Assembly: GCA_945881845.1 (NCBI GenBank)
Contig: CAMCVN010000004.1
Coordinates: 28,427-92,426, forward strand
Reading direction: 5' to 3'
Source: Bifidobacterium breve
Lineage (GTDB): Bacteria; Actinomycetota; Thermoleophilia; Solirubrobacterales; Solirubrobacteraceae
Length of the DNA: 64,000 bases
Of the stretch, positions 24,339 to 32,726 are shown piece after piece. The notes beneath the pieces are model-generated. The model had not been told where the DNA came from, did no database searches, and saw only the letters and a list, made by a program, of their open reading frames with translations. Numbering within the stretch: the first letter of the stretch is position 1; every line of letters starts with the position of its first letter. Made by a program: the position numbers and the translations under genes.

Positions 24339-25100
24339 CTACAGCTCGGTAGTGGCGCCGGGTTCGAGAATCCGCACCTCGCACTGAGGCGCAAGCTCGC
24401 TGGCGTAGCGCCTGAAGAGATGAGGCGGGTCGATCAGCGCGCGTGGGCGCAGCCGCTCAAGCGCGAACGGGTAGAGCGTTCCCCAGTGGATTGGAACGGC
24501 GATTCGCGGAGCAAGCAAGGCCAGCGCATCGGCCGCCGAGCGCGGGTCGAGATGGCCGGGTCCGAGCGTTGGCCCCCAGCCCCAGACTGGGATCAAAGCA
24601 AGATCAAGCGGTGGCTTCGCGATCGAGGCCATCGAGTCGAAGATGTCGGTGTCGCCAGCGAAGTAGATCCGCCTCTGGCCTTCGATCACGTAGCCGACCG
24701 GCTGCGCCTGGTGGGCGCTGCGCGGCCCGCGACCGCCCTCGTGCTCGGCGTGAACGACGAGCACGCCGAGCGCGCCAAAGTTGACGCGGTCCCCGGCGAC
24801 GACCTCCTCGACCCTGGTGAAACCGAGCTCGCGCACGATTGCGCCGCCACCCTGTGGCACAACGATTCGTGTAGCGCGATCGAACAGTTCAAGTGAGCGG
24901 CGGTCGAAGTGGTCGTGGTGGAGGTGCGAGAGCAGGATGCCATCAACGCTGACCCAAGAGGCTGCGACGACCGGGGCGCCGTGGCGGCGTAGATGGCCGA
25001 TCCTTCCGCGCAGCACAGGGTCGGTCAGCAGCCGTACGCCGGAATCCTCAATCGCGACGGTCGAGTGGCCAAGGAAGCTGACGCGCGAACCGCTCAGCAC
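24339..25100 (-). CDS. MBL-fold metal-dependent hydrolase, UlaG/NAPE-PLD-like
   Basis: A 253-residue metallo-beta-lactamase-fold enzyme. It starts V-S-F-L-G-H-S-T-V, typical of the UlaG and NAPE-PLD-like branch, followed by the metal motif S-H-L-H-H-D-H-F-D near 60, the ligand His/Glu in V-V-H-A-E-H near 118, Y-F-A-G-D-T-D-I near 147, and the last His in P-I-H-W-G-T near 203. Members hydrolyse lactones, phosphodiesters or lipids. The substrate is not determinable. ATG start overlaps the amidase stop by 7 bases. Confidence 0.85.
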   Translation of the reverse strand: MLSGSRVSFLGHSTVAIEDSGVRLLTDPVLRGRIGHLRRHGAPVVAASWVSVDGILLSHLHHDHFDRRSLELFDRATRIVVPQGGGAIVRELGFTRVEEVVAGDRVNFGALGVLVVHAEHEGGRGPRSAHQAQPVGYVIEGQRRIYFAGDTDIFDSMASIAKPPLDLALIPVWGWGPTLGPGHLDPRSAADALALLAPRIAVPIHWGTLYPFALERLRPRALIDPPHLFRRYASELAPQCEVRILEPGATTEL

Positions 25101-25726
25101 GTCAATTTGCGCAGCGCGGCGCGGTACTTGCGCATTGAGCTGGTAGGGAAGTCATCGTGCGTCTGGGTCCGCAGGCGAGCCACGCGCTCGTGGTGGTAAT
25201 ACGACTGCACGCTTTCGTTATGGCCGATCACGTTCTTGATCGCGATTCCTTCGCGGCAGCGCAGCCAGTTTGTTAGGCGCAGCGAAGCGGCGCGCACCTT
25301 TGCGCGGCCGAGCACGTCTGACGGCTTGAAGCCAACGTGCTCGATCCCAATCGCCGTCCAATTGAGGCCGACTGTGTGGCGGCACATCAAGCTGATCGGT
25401 ACTAGCTGATGGATCTTGCCGTTCTGGTCGATGATGAAGTGCGAGCAGACGCCCGGCAGCTCGCCGAGTTCACCGTCGGCAACATCTTGGGCGAACATCG
25501 TCCAGATCGGGCTGTACGTCGATGACTCGGTTAGATGCTGAACGATCACCTTTGGGTTGTGCAGCCCATAGCGGCGAAAGCCATAGTGCCGCTGCGAGTA
25601 AGAGGCCATCTCGGCCTTGCGCTTTGCCGGGTAGGGAATAGCGTTCCACGCGATCGGCGGCCGATCGGCCGCGGCCGAGTTAACGCTTGCGGCGAGGGCC
25701 ACGGTTGCGAGAGCTACTCCTAACAC
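25094..25726 (-). CDS. secreted N-acetylmuramoyl-L-alanine amidase (Amidase_2)
   Basis: A 210-residue protein with a 20-residue signal peptide from GTG (A-S-V-N-S-A-A-A). The zinc-amidase pattern is visible: V-I-V-Q-H-L-T-E near 62, C-S-H-F-I-I-D near 94, N-W-T-A-I-G-I-E-H near 122, and G-H-N-E-S-V near 168. Enzymes of this family cut between the muramic acid lactyl group and the stem-peptide L-Ala, so it works outside the cell in peptidoglycan turnover. It overlaps the MBL-fold gene by 7 bases; a shared role is not obvious. Confidence 0.85.
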   Translation of the reverse strand: MLGVALATVALAASVNSAAADRPPIAWNAIPYPAKRKAEMASYSQRHYGFRRYGLHNPKVIVQHLTESSTYSPIWTMFAQDVADGELGELPGVCSHFIIDQNGKIHQLVPISLMCRHTVGLNWTAIGIEHVGFKPSDVLGRAKVRAASLRLTNWLRCREGIAIKNVIGHNESVQSYYHHERVARLRTQTHDDFPTSSMRKYRAALRKLTC

Positions 25727-25787
25727 TCAGAACAAGATACGGCTTTGACCGCTGGACGCCCGCCGATTGATCCGCTATCGTGCTCAC

Positions 25788-25802
25788 TTGACACACTGTC
25801 AA
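25788..25802. promoter_or_regulatory. perfect inverted repeat upstream of the P450 gene
   Basis: TTGACA-CAC-TGTCAA, a 6-3-6 perfect palindrome 22 bases before the ATG of the P450 gene. Its left half is also a consensus -35 hexamer, so a bound regulator would block polymerase. The distance to the start suits a repressor operator. Confidence 0.5.
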
Positions 25803-25824
25803 ATACGCCTCGGGAGAGCATCCA

Positions 25825-27093
25825 ATGACGACGACAGCCGGCGCAGACCTAGCCCAGATTGACCTCAGCGACCTTTCTCTCTGGGAGGACGGCCCGCCGC
25901 ACGAGGTTTTCGAGCGGCTACGCAACGAGCAGCCCGTTCATTGGAGCCCACTCGAAGGCTTCGCCCACGAGGAGGGCTTCTGGTCGGTCACACGATTCGA
26001 GGAGATCGCCTCAGTTGGGCGCGACTTCGAGACCTTCTCGTCAGAGCTCGGCGGCATCCTCGCCGTCAATCAGTTCCTGCCCGACGATCAGGTCCCCGAG
26101 GACGCGCCAGACGAGCCGCTCTACTTCATGCGGATGATGCTGATCGCGCAGGATCCGCCGCGCCACGACCGTCTCAAGGCGCTGGTCCAGAAGGCCTTCA
26201 CACCGAAGCGCTCGCTCGACCACGCCGACCGGATCCGCGAGATCGTCAACCTCGTCTATGACAACGCTCTCGAGCGCCACCCGGACGGCAAGATCGACCT
26301 CGTTCAGGACGTTGGCGTCTACGTACCGGCGATGGTGATCGGCGACATGCTTGGCGCGCCGCGTGAAGACGCCGACAAGCTGGTCGATTGGACCAACCGC
26401 ACGACGGCCTTTGAAGACCCGCGCGTCGTCGGCGATATGAGCGACACTTGGACGGCGCTGAAAGAGGTCTTCGAGTACGTCTGGAACCTCGTCGAGGCGC
26501 GCGGCGCTGAACGCCAGGACGACCTAACCAGCGCGCTGCTCGACGCCGAAGTTGACGGCGAGAAGCTGACTGCGGAAGAGATCTGCATGTTCTGGTTCCT
26601 GCTGATGGTGGCCGGCAACGACTCAACCCGCGCGACCTTCTGCTCAGGCCTCTTCAGCCTGCTCTCGGATCCAGAACAGATGGAGCTGGTGAAGAGCGGA
26701 TCGGTGCCGAGCGAGCAGGTCGTCGAAGAGTTCGTCCGCGTCCACCCCGCCTTCGCTTACATGCGCCGCACGGCGACGAAGGACACCGAGATTGCCGGCC
26801 AGCCAATTGCCAAAGGCGACAAGGTCTTGATGTGGTACGTCTCTGGCAACCGCGACGCGAGCGTCTTCGATGATCCCCACCACTTTGACGTTGGCCGCAC
26901 GCTGAACGAGCACCAGGGCTTCGGCGGCGGCGGTCGCCACTTCTGCCTCGGCGCCGGGCTGGCACGGCTAGAGATGAAGATTTGGCTAGAGGAGACTCTC
27001 CGCCGTTTCCCTGAGATGAAGCTCGACGGTCAGCCAACACGGCTCAGCTCGACCTTCCTCAATCAGTACCGCACGATCCCTGTGGCGGTCTGA
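25825..27093 (+). CDS. cytochrome P450
   Basis: A 422-residue bacterial class I P450. The I-helix oxygen-activation motif A-G-N-D-S-T-R is near residue 255, the ExxR pair is in the K-helix, and the heme loop F-G-G-G-G-R-H-F-C-L-G places the thiolate ligand at about Cys374. The N-terminus (I-D-L-S-D-L-S-L-W-E-D-G-P-P) and the P-V-H-W region resemble CYP125/CYP142-like enzymes, which hydroxylate steroids or alkyl chains; this is a similarity by eye. No ferredoxin gene is adjacent. A perfect palindrome lies 22 bases upstream. It converges on the next gene with both stops within one hairpin. Confidence 0.92.
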   Translation: MTTTAGADLAQIDLSDLSLWEDGPPHEVFERLRNEQPVHWSPLEGFAHEEGFWSVTRFEEIASVGRDFETFSSELGGILAVNQFLPDDQVPEDAPDEPLYFMRMMLIAQDPPRHDRLKALVQKAFTPKRSLDHADRIREIVNLVYDNALERHPDGKIDLVQDVGVYVPAMVIGDMLGAPREDADKLVDWTNRTTAFEDPRVVGDMSDTWTALKEVFEYVWNLVEARGAERQDDLTSALLDAEVDGEKLTAEEICMFWFLLMVAGNDSTRATFCSGLFSLLSDPEQMELVKSGSVPSEQVVEEFVRVHPAFAYMRRTATKDTEIAGQPIAKGDKVLMWYVSGNRDASVFDDPHHFDVGRTLNEHQGFGGGGRHFCLGAGLARLEMKIWLEETLRRFPEMKLDGQPTRLSSTFLNQYRTIPVAV

Positions 27094-27110
27094 GCGAGCC
27101 GCGCGCTCAG
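27090..27110. terminator. hairpin carrying both stop codons of convergent genes
   Basis: CTGAGCG-AGCCGCG-CGCTCAG, a perfect 7-bp stem in which the left arm contains the P450 stop TGA and the right arm contains the stop of the minus-strand gene. The core resembles the hairpin at 12034-12051. It would form in both transcripts. There is no T-tract. Confidence 0.5.
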
Positions 27111-27934
27111 TGCGAGGCGACGAGCCTGAGCTGGCCGTCCTCGCGAATCTGAAGCGCCCAGAAGAGCAGCGTCAGAGCGAGGCCGACTGCGATCAGCCCC
27201 CAGCCGACAGCCGGCGGAGCGCTGTTAAAGATCAACGACAGACAGCCGCTGGGGATAAACCAGAAGCTGACGTCCCGCAACAGCGCCCAGATGCCGGGGA
27301 ACGGAGGCTCGCCTGCCTGCCGCGCCAGCGCGCGGCGGTCGAACCAGATTGTCGCGTTGAAGGCGATGATCAGCGGCGCCGTCTGCAGCACCCAGCCTGT
27401 CCAAAGGTTGGTCGAGAGGTCGGGCAGCACGAACTCGCCATAGAAGCCAGCCAGCGCCGCGAATGTGAGCGCCAAGGCCCAGATCGAAGTTCCCACAAGG
27501 TCGAGGTGCGCGCGCAGCTCCGCGCTGGCGTTCGGGAAACGGCTGATCGTGTACTGACTCGTGAAAGGTCGTCCAATCACAAGCGAGCCGTAGGCCAGCA
27601 GTGCAACGGAAACGTTCGCAACCTCATCGGCGTGGTCGGTGAGCCAGCCGATCACGCTCGGCCCGGCGAAAGCAGCAACGGTCGTCAACGCGATGAAGAA
27701 GGCGAGATCCGAGATTTCGAGGATTCTTGCCTCCTCGCCGCGCAGCTTCGACCCCGTCACCAACCCGGCTGAGAGCAGCAGTGAAACGACTGAGGCCCAG
27801 AAGAACGTCAGCGGCCCGACCAGGAAGGCGATCGCAAACCACGGCAGCAGCCCGGTGACCGGATCGTCGAGGAAGAGCAGCAGGCCGTCAGGGCGGTCCG
27901 GGTCTGCATCGTGGCGGCGGGCAGTTAGGCGCAC
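27107..27934 (-). CDS. integral membrane protein of unknown function
   Basis: A 275-residue protein with about seven hydrophobic segments after a charged 18-residue N-terminus. Segments at about 20-40, 43-60, 75-95, 105-125, 150-170, 178-195 and 235-262 alternate with short loops; E-I-S-D-L-A-F-F and S-Q-Y-T-I-S-R-F are the most distinctive loop sequences. I do not recognise a family. The P450 gene is convergent with it and the next gene is divergent, so it stands alone. Confidence 0.65.
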   Translation of the reverse strand: MRLTARRHDADPDRPDGLLLFLDDPVTGLLPWFAIAFLVGPLTFFWASVVSLLLSAGLVTGSKLRGEEARILEISDLAFFIALTTVAAFAGPSVIGWLTDHADEVANVSVALLAYGSLVIGRPFTSQYTISRFPNASAELRAHLDLVGTSIWALALTFAALAGFYGEFVLPDLSTNLWTGWVLQTAPLIIAFNATIWFDRRALARQAGEPPFPGIWALLRDVSFWFIPSGCLSLIFNSAPPAVGWGLIAVGLALTLLFWALQIREDGQLRLVASH

Positions 27935-28026
27935 TCGCCACTTCTAGCACTGCACGATGGCCTTGTGGCGAAAGAGCCAACGAACTGCCACAGCGCGTGC
28001 GCTCGAGTGGTAGGTTTCGATTCTGT

Positions 28027-28042
28027 TCGGCGGGGGCGCCGA
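28027..28042 (+). promoter_or_regulatory. stem-loop in the 5' leader of the secreted hydrolase gene
   Basis: TCGGCG-GGGG-CGCCGA forms a 6-bp stem with a GGGG loop, ending 9 bases before the AGGGAGAG ribosome-binding site. It could protect the 5' end of the message or tune translation. Confidence 0.3.
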
Positions 28043-28061
28043 CATTTACTAGGGAGAGAAG

Positions 28062-30158
28062 ATGCTTAAGAATCGTTTTGCTGTTGCCGCGATCACTGTC
28101 GCTGCGCTAACGCTGATTCCTGCTGCTGGCGCAGCCGCGTCGGGCTGCGATCCGCTCGACACGCGCTCCTGCATCCTGCCGTTCCCAAGCAACTTCAACA
28201 CCGTCGCGCAGAAGGGTTCCGACACCGGCCTTCGGCTCAACTTCAGCGCCAACCAATTCCCAAAGAACGTCAAGGGTAAGTTCGGCTTCCCACCCGAACT
28301 GAACCGCAACGACGGCTTCAGCCCAGGCAGCGCGCTGCTGACCTACGTTCCAGGGATCGACATGGCCAAGACCGGTGCCGCGCCGATCACCGACATCGCC
28401 CAGTACTCAAAGGCCAACGCCCCGATCATCGTGATCGACGCTAAGACCGGGCAGCGCCAGGCGATCTGGGCTGAGCTCGACACCAACGCCGACGCGATCA
28501 GCGAAGCAAAGGGCCAGCTGCTGATGATCCACCCGGCAAAGAACTTCCTTGAAGGCCACACCTACATCGTCGCGCTGCGCGAACTGAAGAACAGCGCCGG
28601 GAAGACAATCGCCCCCGGCGCCGCCTTCGCCTCGCTTCGTAACGGCAAGCCAGCCGCGGCCGTCAAGGGCCGCCGCGCAAGCTACGAGAAGATCTTCAAG
28701 GCGCTAAAGAAGGCCAAGGTCTCGCGTTCGTCGCTCTACCTCGCCTGGGACTTCACGATCGCCAGCGAGCGCAACCTTTCGGAGCGCGCGCTCTCGATGC
28801 GCAACCGTTCCTTCAGCGCGCTCGGCGACAGCAACCTCGCCGACGGCAAGGTTGCCGGCAAGGCACCCGTTTACAAGATCGACAAGGTCGAGGATTACAC
28901 GACTGGCCAGAGCACGCGGATCGCGCGCCAGATCACCGGCCACGTGACCGTCCCCTGCTTCCTGACGAAGGGCTGCGCGACCGGCGGCACGATGAGCTAC
29001 GCGAAGTCGAAGAAGGGCAAGTTCGATTCGATCCCGAACCAGCAGGGAACGATGGAAGCGCTCTTCATCTGCCGCATTCCGCGCGCAGCGATGACGACGC
29101 CCGCACGCCCGTCGCTCTACGGCCACGGGCTGCTCGGCTCACCGGACGAGATCGATGCCGGCAACGTTGACGACATGGCCAGTGAGCACAACATGATGTT
29201 CTGCGCCACGCCGGAGATTGGGATGGCCGACGAGGACGTTCCAAATGCAATCGCGCTGCTCGGCGACATGTCGAAGTTCAGCTCGATGGCCGACCGCCTC
29301 CAGCAAGGGCTGCTGAACGAGCTGATCCTCGGCCGCTTGATGATCAATCCGGCCGGGTTCGCTGCAGCCGAGGCATTCAAGGGCTCGTCGCCATCACAAT
29401 CGGCAATCGACACCAGCGCTCTCTACTACGACTCCAACAGCCAGGGCGCAATTCTCGGTGGCGCGCTGACTGCGCTGTCGCCGGACTTCAAGCGCGCCGT
29501 ACTCGGCGTCGGCGGAATGAACTACAGCCTGCTGCTGCCGCGCAGCGTCGACTTCGACACCTATGAGCTGATCTTCAAGCCGGCCTACACGAGCCGTCTC
29601 GACCGGATCCTGCTGCTGTCGGCGATCCAGAACCTCTGGGATCGCGGCGAAACGAACGGTTACGGCCAGCACGTAACGAACAAGCCGCTGCCGGGAACGC
29701 CGAAGCACAACGTGCTGTTGCACGTGGCGCTCGGCGACCACCAGGTGGCTCAGGTTTCGGCCGAGGTCGAGGCCCGAACGCTGGGCCTTGTCGGCCGGCG
29801 CCCGGCTTACGACGCAGGCCGCTCTGATGACAAGACGGCGCTTTGGAACATTCCGTCTCTGAGCAGCGGCAACGCCGGCGGCTCGGGGCTTGTGATCTGG
29901 GACAGCGGCCCATGCCGAATCGGCAGTGTCTTCGCAACCTGCCTTGAGAACGACGCTTTCGACAAGCTCGGCGGCATCGGCAACCCGATCGCGCCGATCG
30001 GTGATCTTGCGCCGCGGCTCGGGCGTGACCCACACAGCCGCCCGCGCTCATCGCCGGACGCGCGCCAGCAGAAGTCAGAGTTCCTCAAGCCCGCTGGCAA
30101 GATCACCGAGGTCTGCCCAGCAAGCAGCGCCTGCCACAGTGTTGGCTGGGCCTACTAG
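28062..30158 (+). CDS. large secreted alpha/beta-hydrolase, lipase-like
   Basis: A 698-residue protein with a 26-residue signal peptide (A-A-G-A-A-A-S). Residues about 30-330 form an N-terminal beta-rich region with Cys pairs (C-D-P-L-D-T-R-S-C; C-F-L-T-K-G-C). From about 350 an alpha/beta-hydrolase domain is visible: Y-G-H-G-L-L-G as oxyanion region near 353, the nucleophile Ser460 in Y-D-S-N-S-Q-G, an acid candidate in V-A-L-G-D-H-Q-V, and a His candidate in D-P-H-S-R-P-R. The layout recalls bacterial virulence-factor-like lipases with an N-terminal extra domain. The strong AGGGAGAG ribosome site suggests good expression. Substrate unknown. Confidence 0.7.
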   Translation: MLKNRFAVAAITVAALTLIPAAGAAASGCDPLDTRSCILPFPSNFNTVAQKGSDTGLRLNFSANQFPKNVKGKFGFPPELNRNDGFSPGSALLTYVPGIDMAKTGAAPITDIAQYSKANAPIIVIDAKTGQRQAIWAELDTNADAISEAKGQLLMIHPAKNFLEGHTYIVALRELKNSAGKTIAPGAAFASLRNGKPAAAVKGRRASYEKIFKALKKAKVSRSSLYLAWDFTIASERNLSERALSMRNRSFSALGDSNLADGKVAGKAPVYKIDKVEDYTTGQSTRIARQITGHVTVPCFLTKGCATGGTMSYAKSKKGKFDSIPNQQGTMEALFICRIPRAAMTTPARPSLYGHGLLGSPDEIDAGNVDDMASEHNMMFCATPEIGMADEDVPNAIALLGDMSKFSSMADRLQQGLLNELILGRLMINPAGFAAAEAFKGSSPSQSAIDTSALYYDSNSQGAILGGALTALSPDFKRAVLGVGGMNYSLLLPRSVDFDTYELIFKPAYTSRLDRILLLSAIQNLWDRGETNGYGQHVTNKPLPGTPKHNVLLHVALGDHQVAQVSAEVEARTLGLVGRRPAYDAGRSDDKTALWNIPSLSSGNAGGSGLVIWDSGPCRIGSVFATCLENDAFDKLGGIGNPIAPIGDLAPRLGRDPHSRPRSSPDARQQKSEFLKPAGKITEVCPASSACHSVGWAY

Positions 30159-30185
30159 CCACCACTAGCGAAGCAGCTTGGCCGT

Positions 30186-30203
30186 CCGCTCAGGATTGAG
30201 CGG
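30186..30203. terminator. hairpin at the end of the ClC gene
   Basis: CCGCTCA-GGAT-TGAGCGG, a perfect 7-bp stem overlapping the ClC stop codon, in the 31-bp gap to the convergent secreted hydrolase. There is no T-tract. Confidence 0.4.
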
Positions 30204-31497
30204 CGGCCAGCGCTTCGGCTGGGTCGTTCTTCTCTTCCCACCTGTCGAGCGCGACGCGCAGTAGGAAACCGATCGTCGCGCCGAAGATTGCTAGCGCAGC
30301 GGCATGACCGGCGCCGGCGGTGGTGGCCAGCATCAGTGCAAGTACGGCCGCGGTGAAGGGCACCCGAAGCGCCGCCGCGACCGCCGCCGCGACACCGGCG
30401 ACGACGAGAGCGGTAAGCGACGCGGAAGGGAAGACCAGCGTGCCGGCCACTGCAACACCAACGCCGAGGAATACAGCGGGGAAGATTGGCCCTCCGCGGT
30501 AGCCGGCGCCGAGCGCGCCGCCGTAGGCGATCAACTTCGCCACGATGATCAGCGCGACGGCTCCAAGTGAAGTTTCAGCAAGGATTTCGGACGTGCCCAT
30601 TTGGCCGCTGAAGAGCACGAGGTTGACCGAACCGCCGGTGATCTCACGGACCGCGATCGCAAGGGCCGAGGTAATCAGCGCGACGCCGATCAAAACAGCC
30701 GGTGGGTTGCTCCGTGCCATCAGCGCAACGCGCTGGCCAAACTTGCGCGCGATCAGCGTGACAACCGCTGCGATCAGGGCGACCGCCAAGCCAACCAAAA
30801 TATCGGTGACCGAAGTTGAAGTTAGCTGCGGGAGCCCAGGCACCGCCAGCGACGAGGCGCCAAGCCCAGACCAGCTCCCCACCCCGGTTTCAGCGACGTA
30901 GGCAACGCCGAGCGCAACGAAGCCTGGCATCAGCGCCGCCGCCGGGATCCGCCCCAGCGCCGTGAACTCAGCCAGCATCAGCACGACGACGATTGGGCTG
31001 CCGAAGATCGCTGCGATCGCCGCCAGCGCCGTCATCAGCATGCCGAACTTCATCACCGGGTCTGGCTGGCGGCGCAGCACAAAGGCGCCGGCCGCCGTGC
31101 CGCAGGCCAGCAGTGGCGCTTCAGGGCCGAGCACGAGGCCGAAAATCAGTGTGCCGAACGCAGCGAGAATGACCGAAGCAAAGATCGCCGGGGTGACGTC
31201 GAAGTGAAGCCCCTCCAGCGGGCCCGAACCGGTCCTGCCCGGAAGCCGCCAGGCAATCATCACGATCGCGGCGCCGATCAGCGGCAGCAGCACAACTAGC
31301 CACCAGGCCGGCTCGGTCATTCCCAATGCCTTCGGTAGGTCCTCCCAAACGGCGGTGATCAGGTGGCCTTCGAGGAAGAGGAAGACGGTCGCAATGACTG
31401 AGCCCAGCAGCGCGAACGGAATTGCCAGAACGATCGCCTTGACTGGCGATGGGAGATCTTCTGCGGCGATCTGTGCGCTTGCGTTGGTGGAGGCCAT
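30190..31497 (-). CDS. ClC-family chloride channel or antiporter
   Basis: A 435-residue membrane protein with more than ten hydrophobic segments. ClC selectivity-filter segments are present in altered form: G-S-G-P-L-E-G near 93, L-G-P-E-A-P near 128 (standard G-x-E-G-P; the gating Glu is kept), and G-G-P-I-F-P-A-V-F near 342 (standard G-x-F-x-P). Such proteins exchange chloride for protons or conduct chloride, fluoride or nitrate. The GPEAP variant makes ion specificity uncertain. It stands alone, divergent from the xylanase gene. Confidence 0.8.
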   Translation of the reverse strand: MASTNASAQIAAEDLPSPVKAIVLAIPFALLGSVIATVFLFLEGHLITAVWEDLPKALGMTEPAWWLVVLLPLIGAAIVMIAWRLPGRTGSGPLEGLHFDVTPAIFASVILAAFGTLIFGLVLGPEAPLLACGTAAGAFVLRRQPDPVMKFGMLMTALAAIAAIFGSPIVVVLMLAEFTALGRIPAAALMPGFVALGVAYVAETGVGSWSGLGASSLAVPGLPQLTSTSVTDILVGLAVALIAAVVTLIARKFGQRVALMARSNPPAVLIGVALITSALAIAVREITGGSVNLVLFSGQMGTSEILAETSLGAVALIIVAKLIAYGGALGAGYRGGPIFPAVFLGVGVAVAGTLVFPSASLTALVVAGVAAAVAAALRVPFTAAVLALMLATTAGAGHAAALAIFGATIGFLLRVALDRWEEKNDPAEALAAAQS

Positions 31498-31580
31498 CGC
31501 GACAGCGTATCTGGCGGTTCAGCGGGCGACCCGGTGATCAACTGCTGGCACTCTCGGCGCACAGCAATTAGGCTCTGCCA

Positions 31581-32726
31581 GTGACCGTTCGAAGGCCGAT
31601 CCTCGCGCTGCTGTTGGCGCTCGCGCTAAGCGCCACCGCGCTCCCAGCTTCCGCGTCAGCGAAACTGAAGCCGTGCCCACGCAGCGGCTCGGGATGCACT
31701 CTGGCGCGGGTTGCCGCCGAGACCGGCATCTTCGTCGGAACGGCGCTCTCGAACCAGATCACCGCTACCGAGAAGGCCGATATCAGCGCCAACTTCAACG
31801 CCGTTACGAGCGAGAACGCTTTCAAGTGGAGCGAGATGTCGAAGACTGCGGGCGCGATCGACTTCGCGACCACCGACCGCCTAGTCGCTTGGGCGAGCGC
31901 GAAGAAACTGCGCTTGCGAGCGCACACGCTCTTTTGGCACCGCATCCAAAACGCTCCTTGGCTAAAGGCCGAGCTTGCGGCAGCCGCCGACCCGGCCGCT
32001 CGACTGCGCCAGCTGATCGCTGAGCGAACCGCGAAGGTCGTAGGCCGCTACCGCGGCAAGGTTGCGATCTGGGACGTGATCAACGAACCGCTCGCGCTCT
32101 TCGGCGCTGGCTTCGACACCGAGGACTCCAGCGTCACACCAAAGAACATCTTCTACACAACGCTCGGCGAGAGCTACATCGCTGACGCCTTCCGCCTGGC
32201 CCACAAGGCCGACCCGAAGGCCAAGCTGTTCCTCAACGAGCTTCTCTGGGACTCGCGGATCGGCGACCCGAAGAGCGACGCACTGCTGGCGCTAGTGGCG
32301 CGGCTGAAGAAGGCCCGCGTCCCGATCGACGGCGTCGGCATCCAGGCCCACGCGATGCTTGGCACGGCCAGCCCCTGGTTCCCGTCCAGCACGGCATCGC
32401 TGAAGCGCTACATCGACGCGCTCGGCAAGCTCGGCGTGAAGGTCGAGATCACCGAGCTTGATGTTCGCCTGCCGCTACTGGCCGATCAGCCCGACCCGCT
32501 TGCCGCGCAGGCCGCGGTCTACCGCCGCGTCGCAAGTGCCTGCGCCCAGGCCCGCGCCTGCAGCGGCCTGACGGTCTGGGGCCAGCGTGATTCCTCCTCC
32601 TGGCTCGACAGCTACAGCCTCACAAGTGCAACCGCACCGAACAGCCCACTACTGCTGGACTCTGGCGGCAAGCGCAAGCTCGCCTACCAGGCCGTCGCCG
32701 CCGGGCTGCTCGAGCGCCGCCGCTAA
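31581..32726 (+). CDS. secreted endo-1,4-beta-xylanase, GH10
   Basis: A 381-residue enzyme with a signal peptide from GTG (A-L-P-A-S-A-S-A). GH10 hallmarks are complete: T-S-E-N-A-F-K-W near 74, H-T-L-F-W-H near 112, the acid/base Glu169 in W-D-V-I-N-E-P and the nucleophile Glu292 in E-I-T-E-L-D-V. It cuts internal beta-1,4 links of xylan outside the cell. There is no carbohydrate-binding module; the length is that of a bare catalytic domain. It suggests a plant-litter or soil niche. Its stop overlaps the convergent cydB stop by 4 bases. Confidence 0.92.
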   Translation: MTVRRPILALLLALALSATALPASASAKLKPCPRSGSGCTLARVAAETGIFVGTALSNQITATEKADISANFNAVTSENAFKWSEMSKTAGAIDFATTDRLVAWASAKKLRLRAHTLFWHRIQNAPWLKAELAAAADPAARLRQLIAERTAKVVGRYRGKVAIWDVINEPLALFGAGFDTEDSSVTPKNIFYTTLGESYIADAFRLAHKADPKAKLFLNELLWDSRIGDPKSDALLALVARLKKARVPIDGVGIQAHAMLGTASPWFPSSTASLKRYIDALGKLGVKVEITELDVRLPLLADQPDPLAAQAAVYRRVASACAQARACSGLTVWGQRDSSSWLDSYSLTSATAPNSPLLLDSGGKRKLAYQAVAAGLLERRR

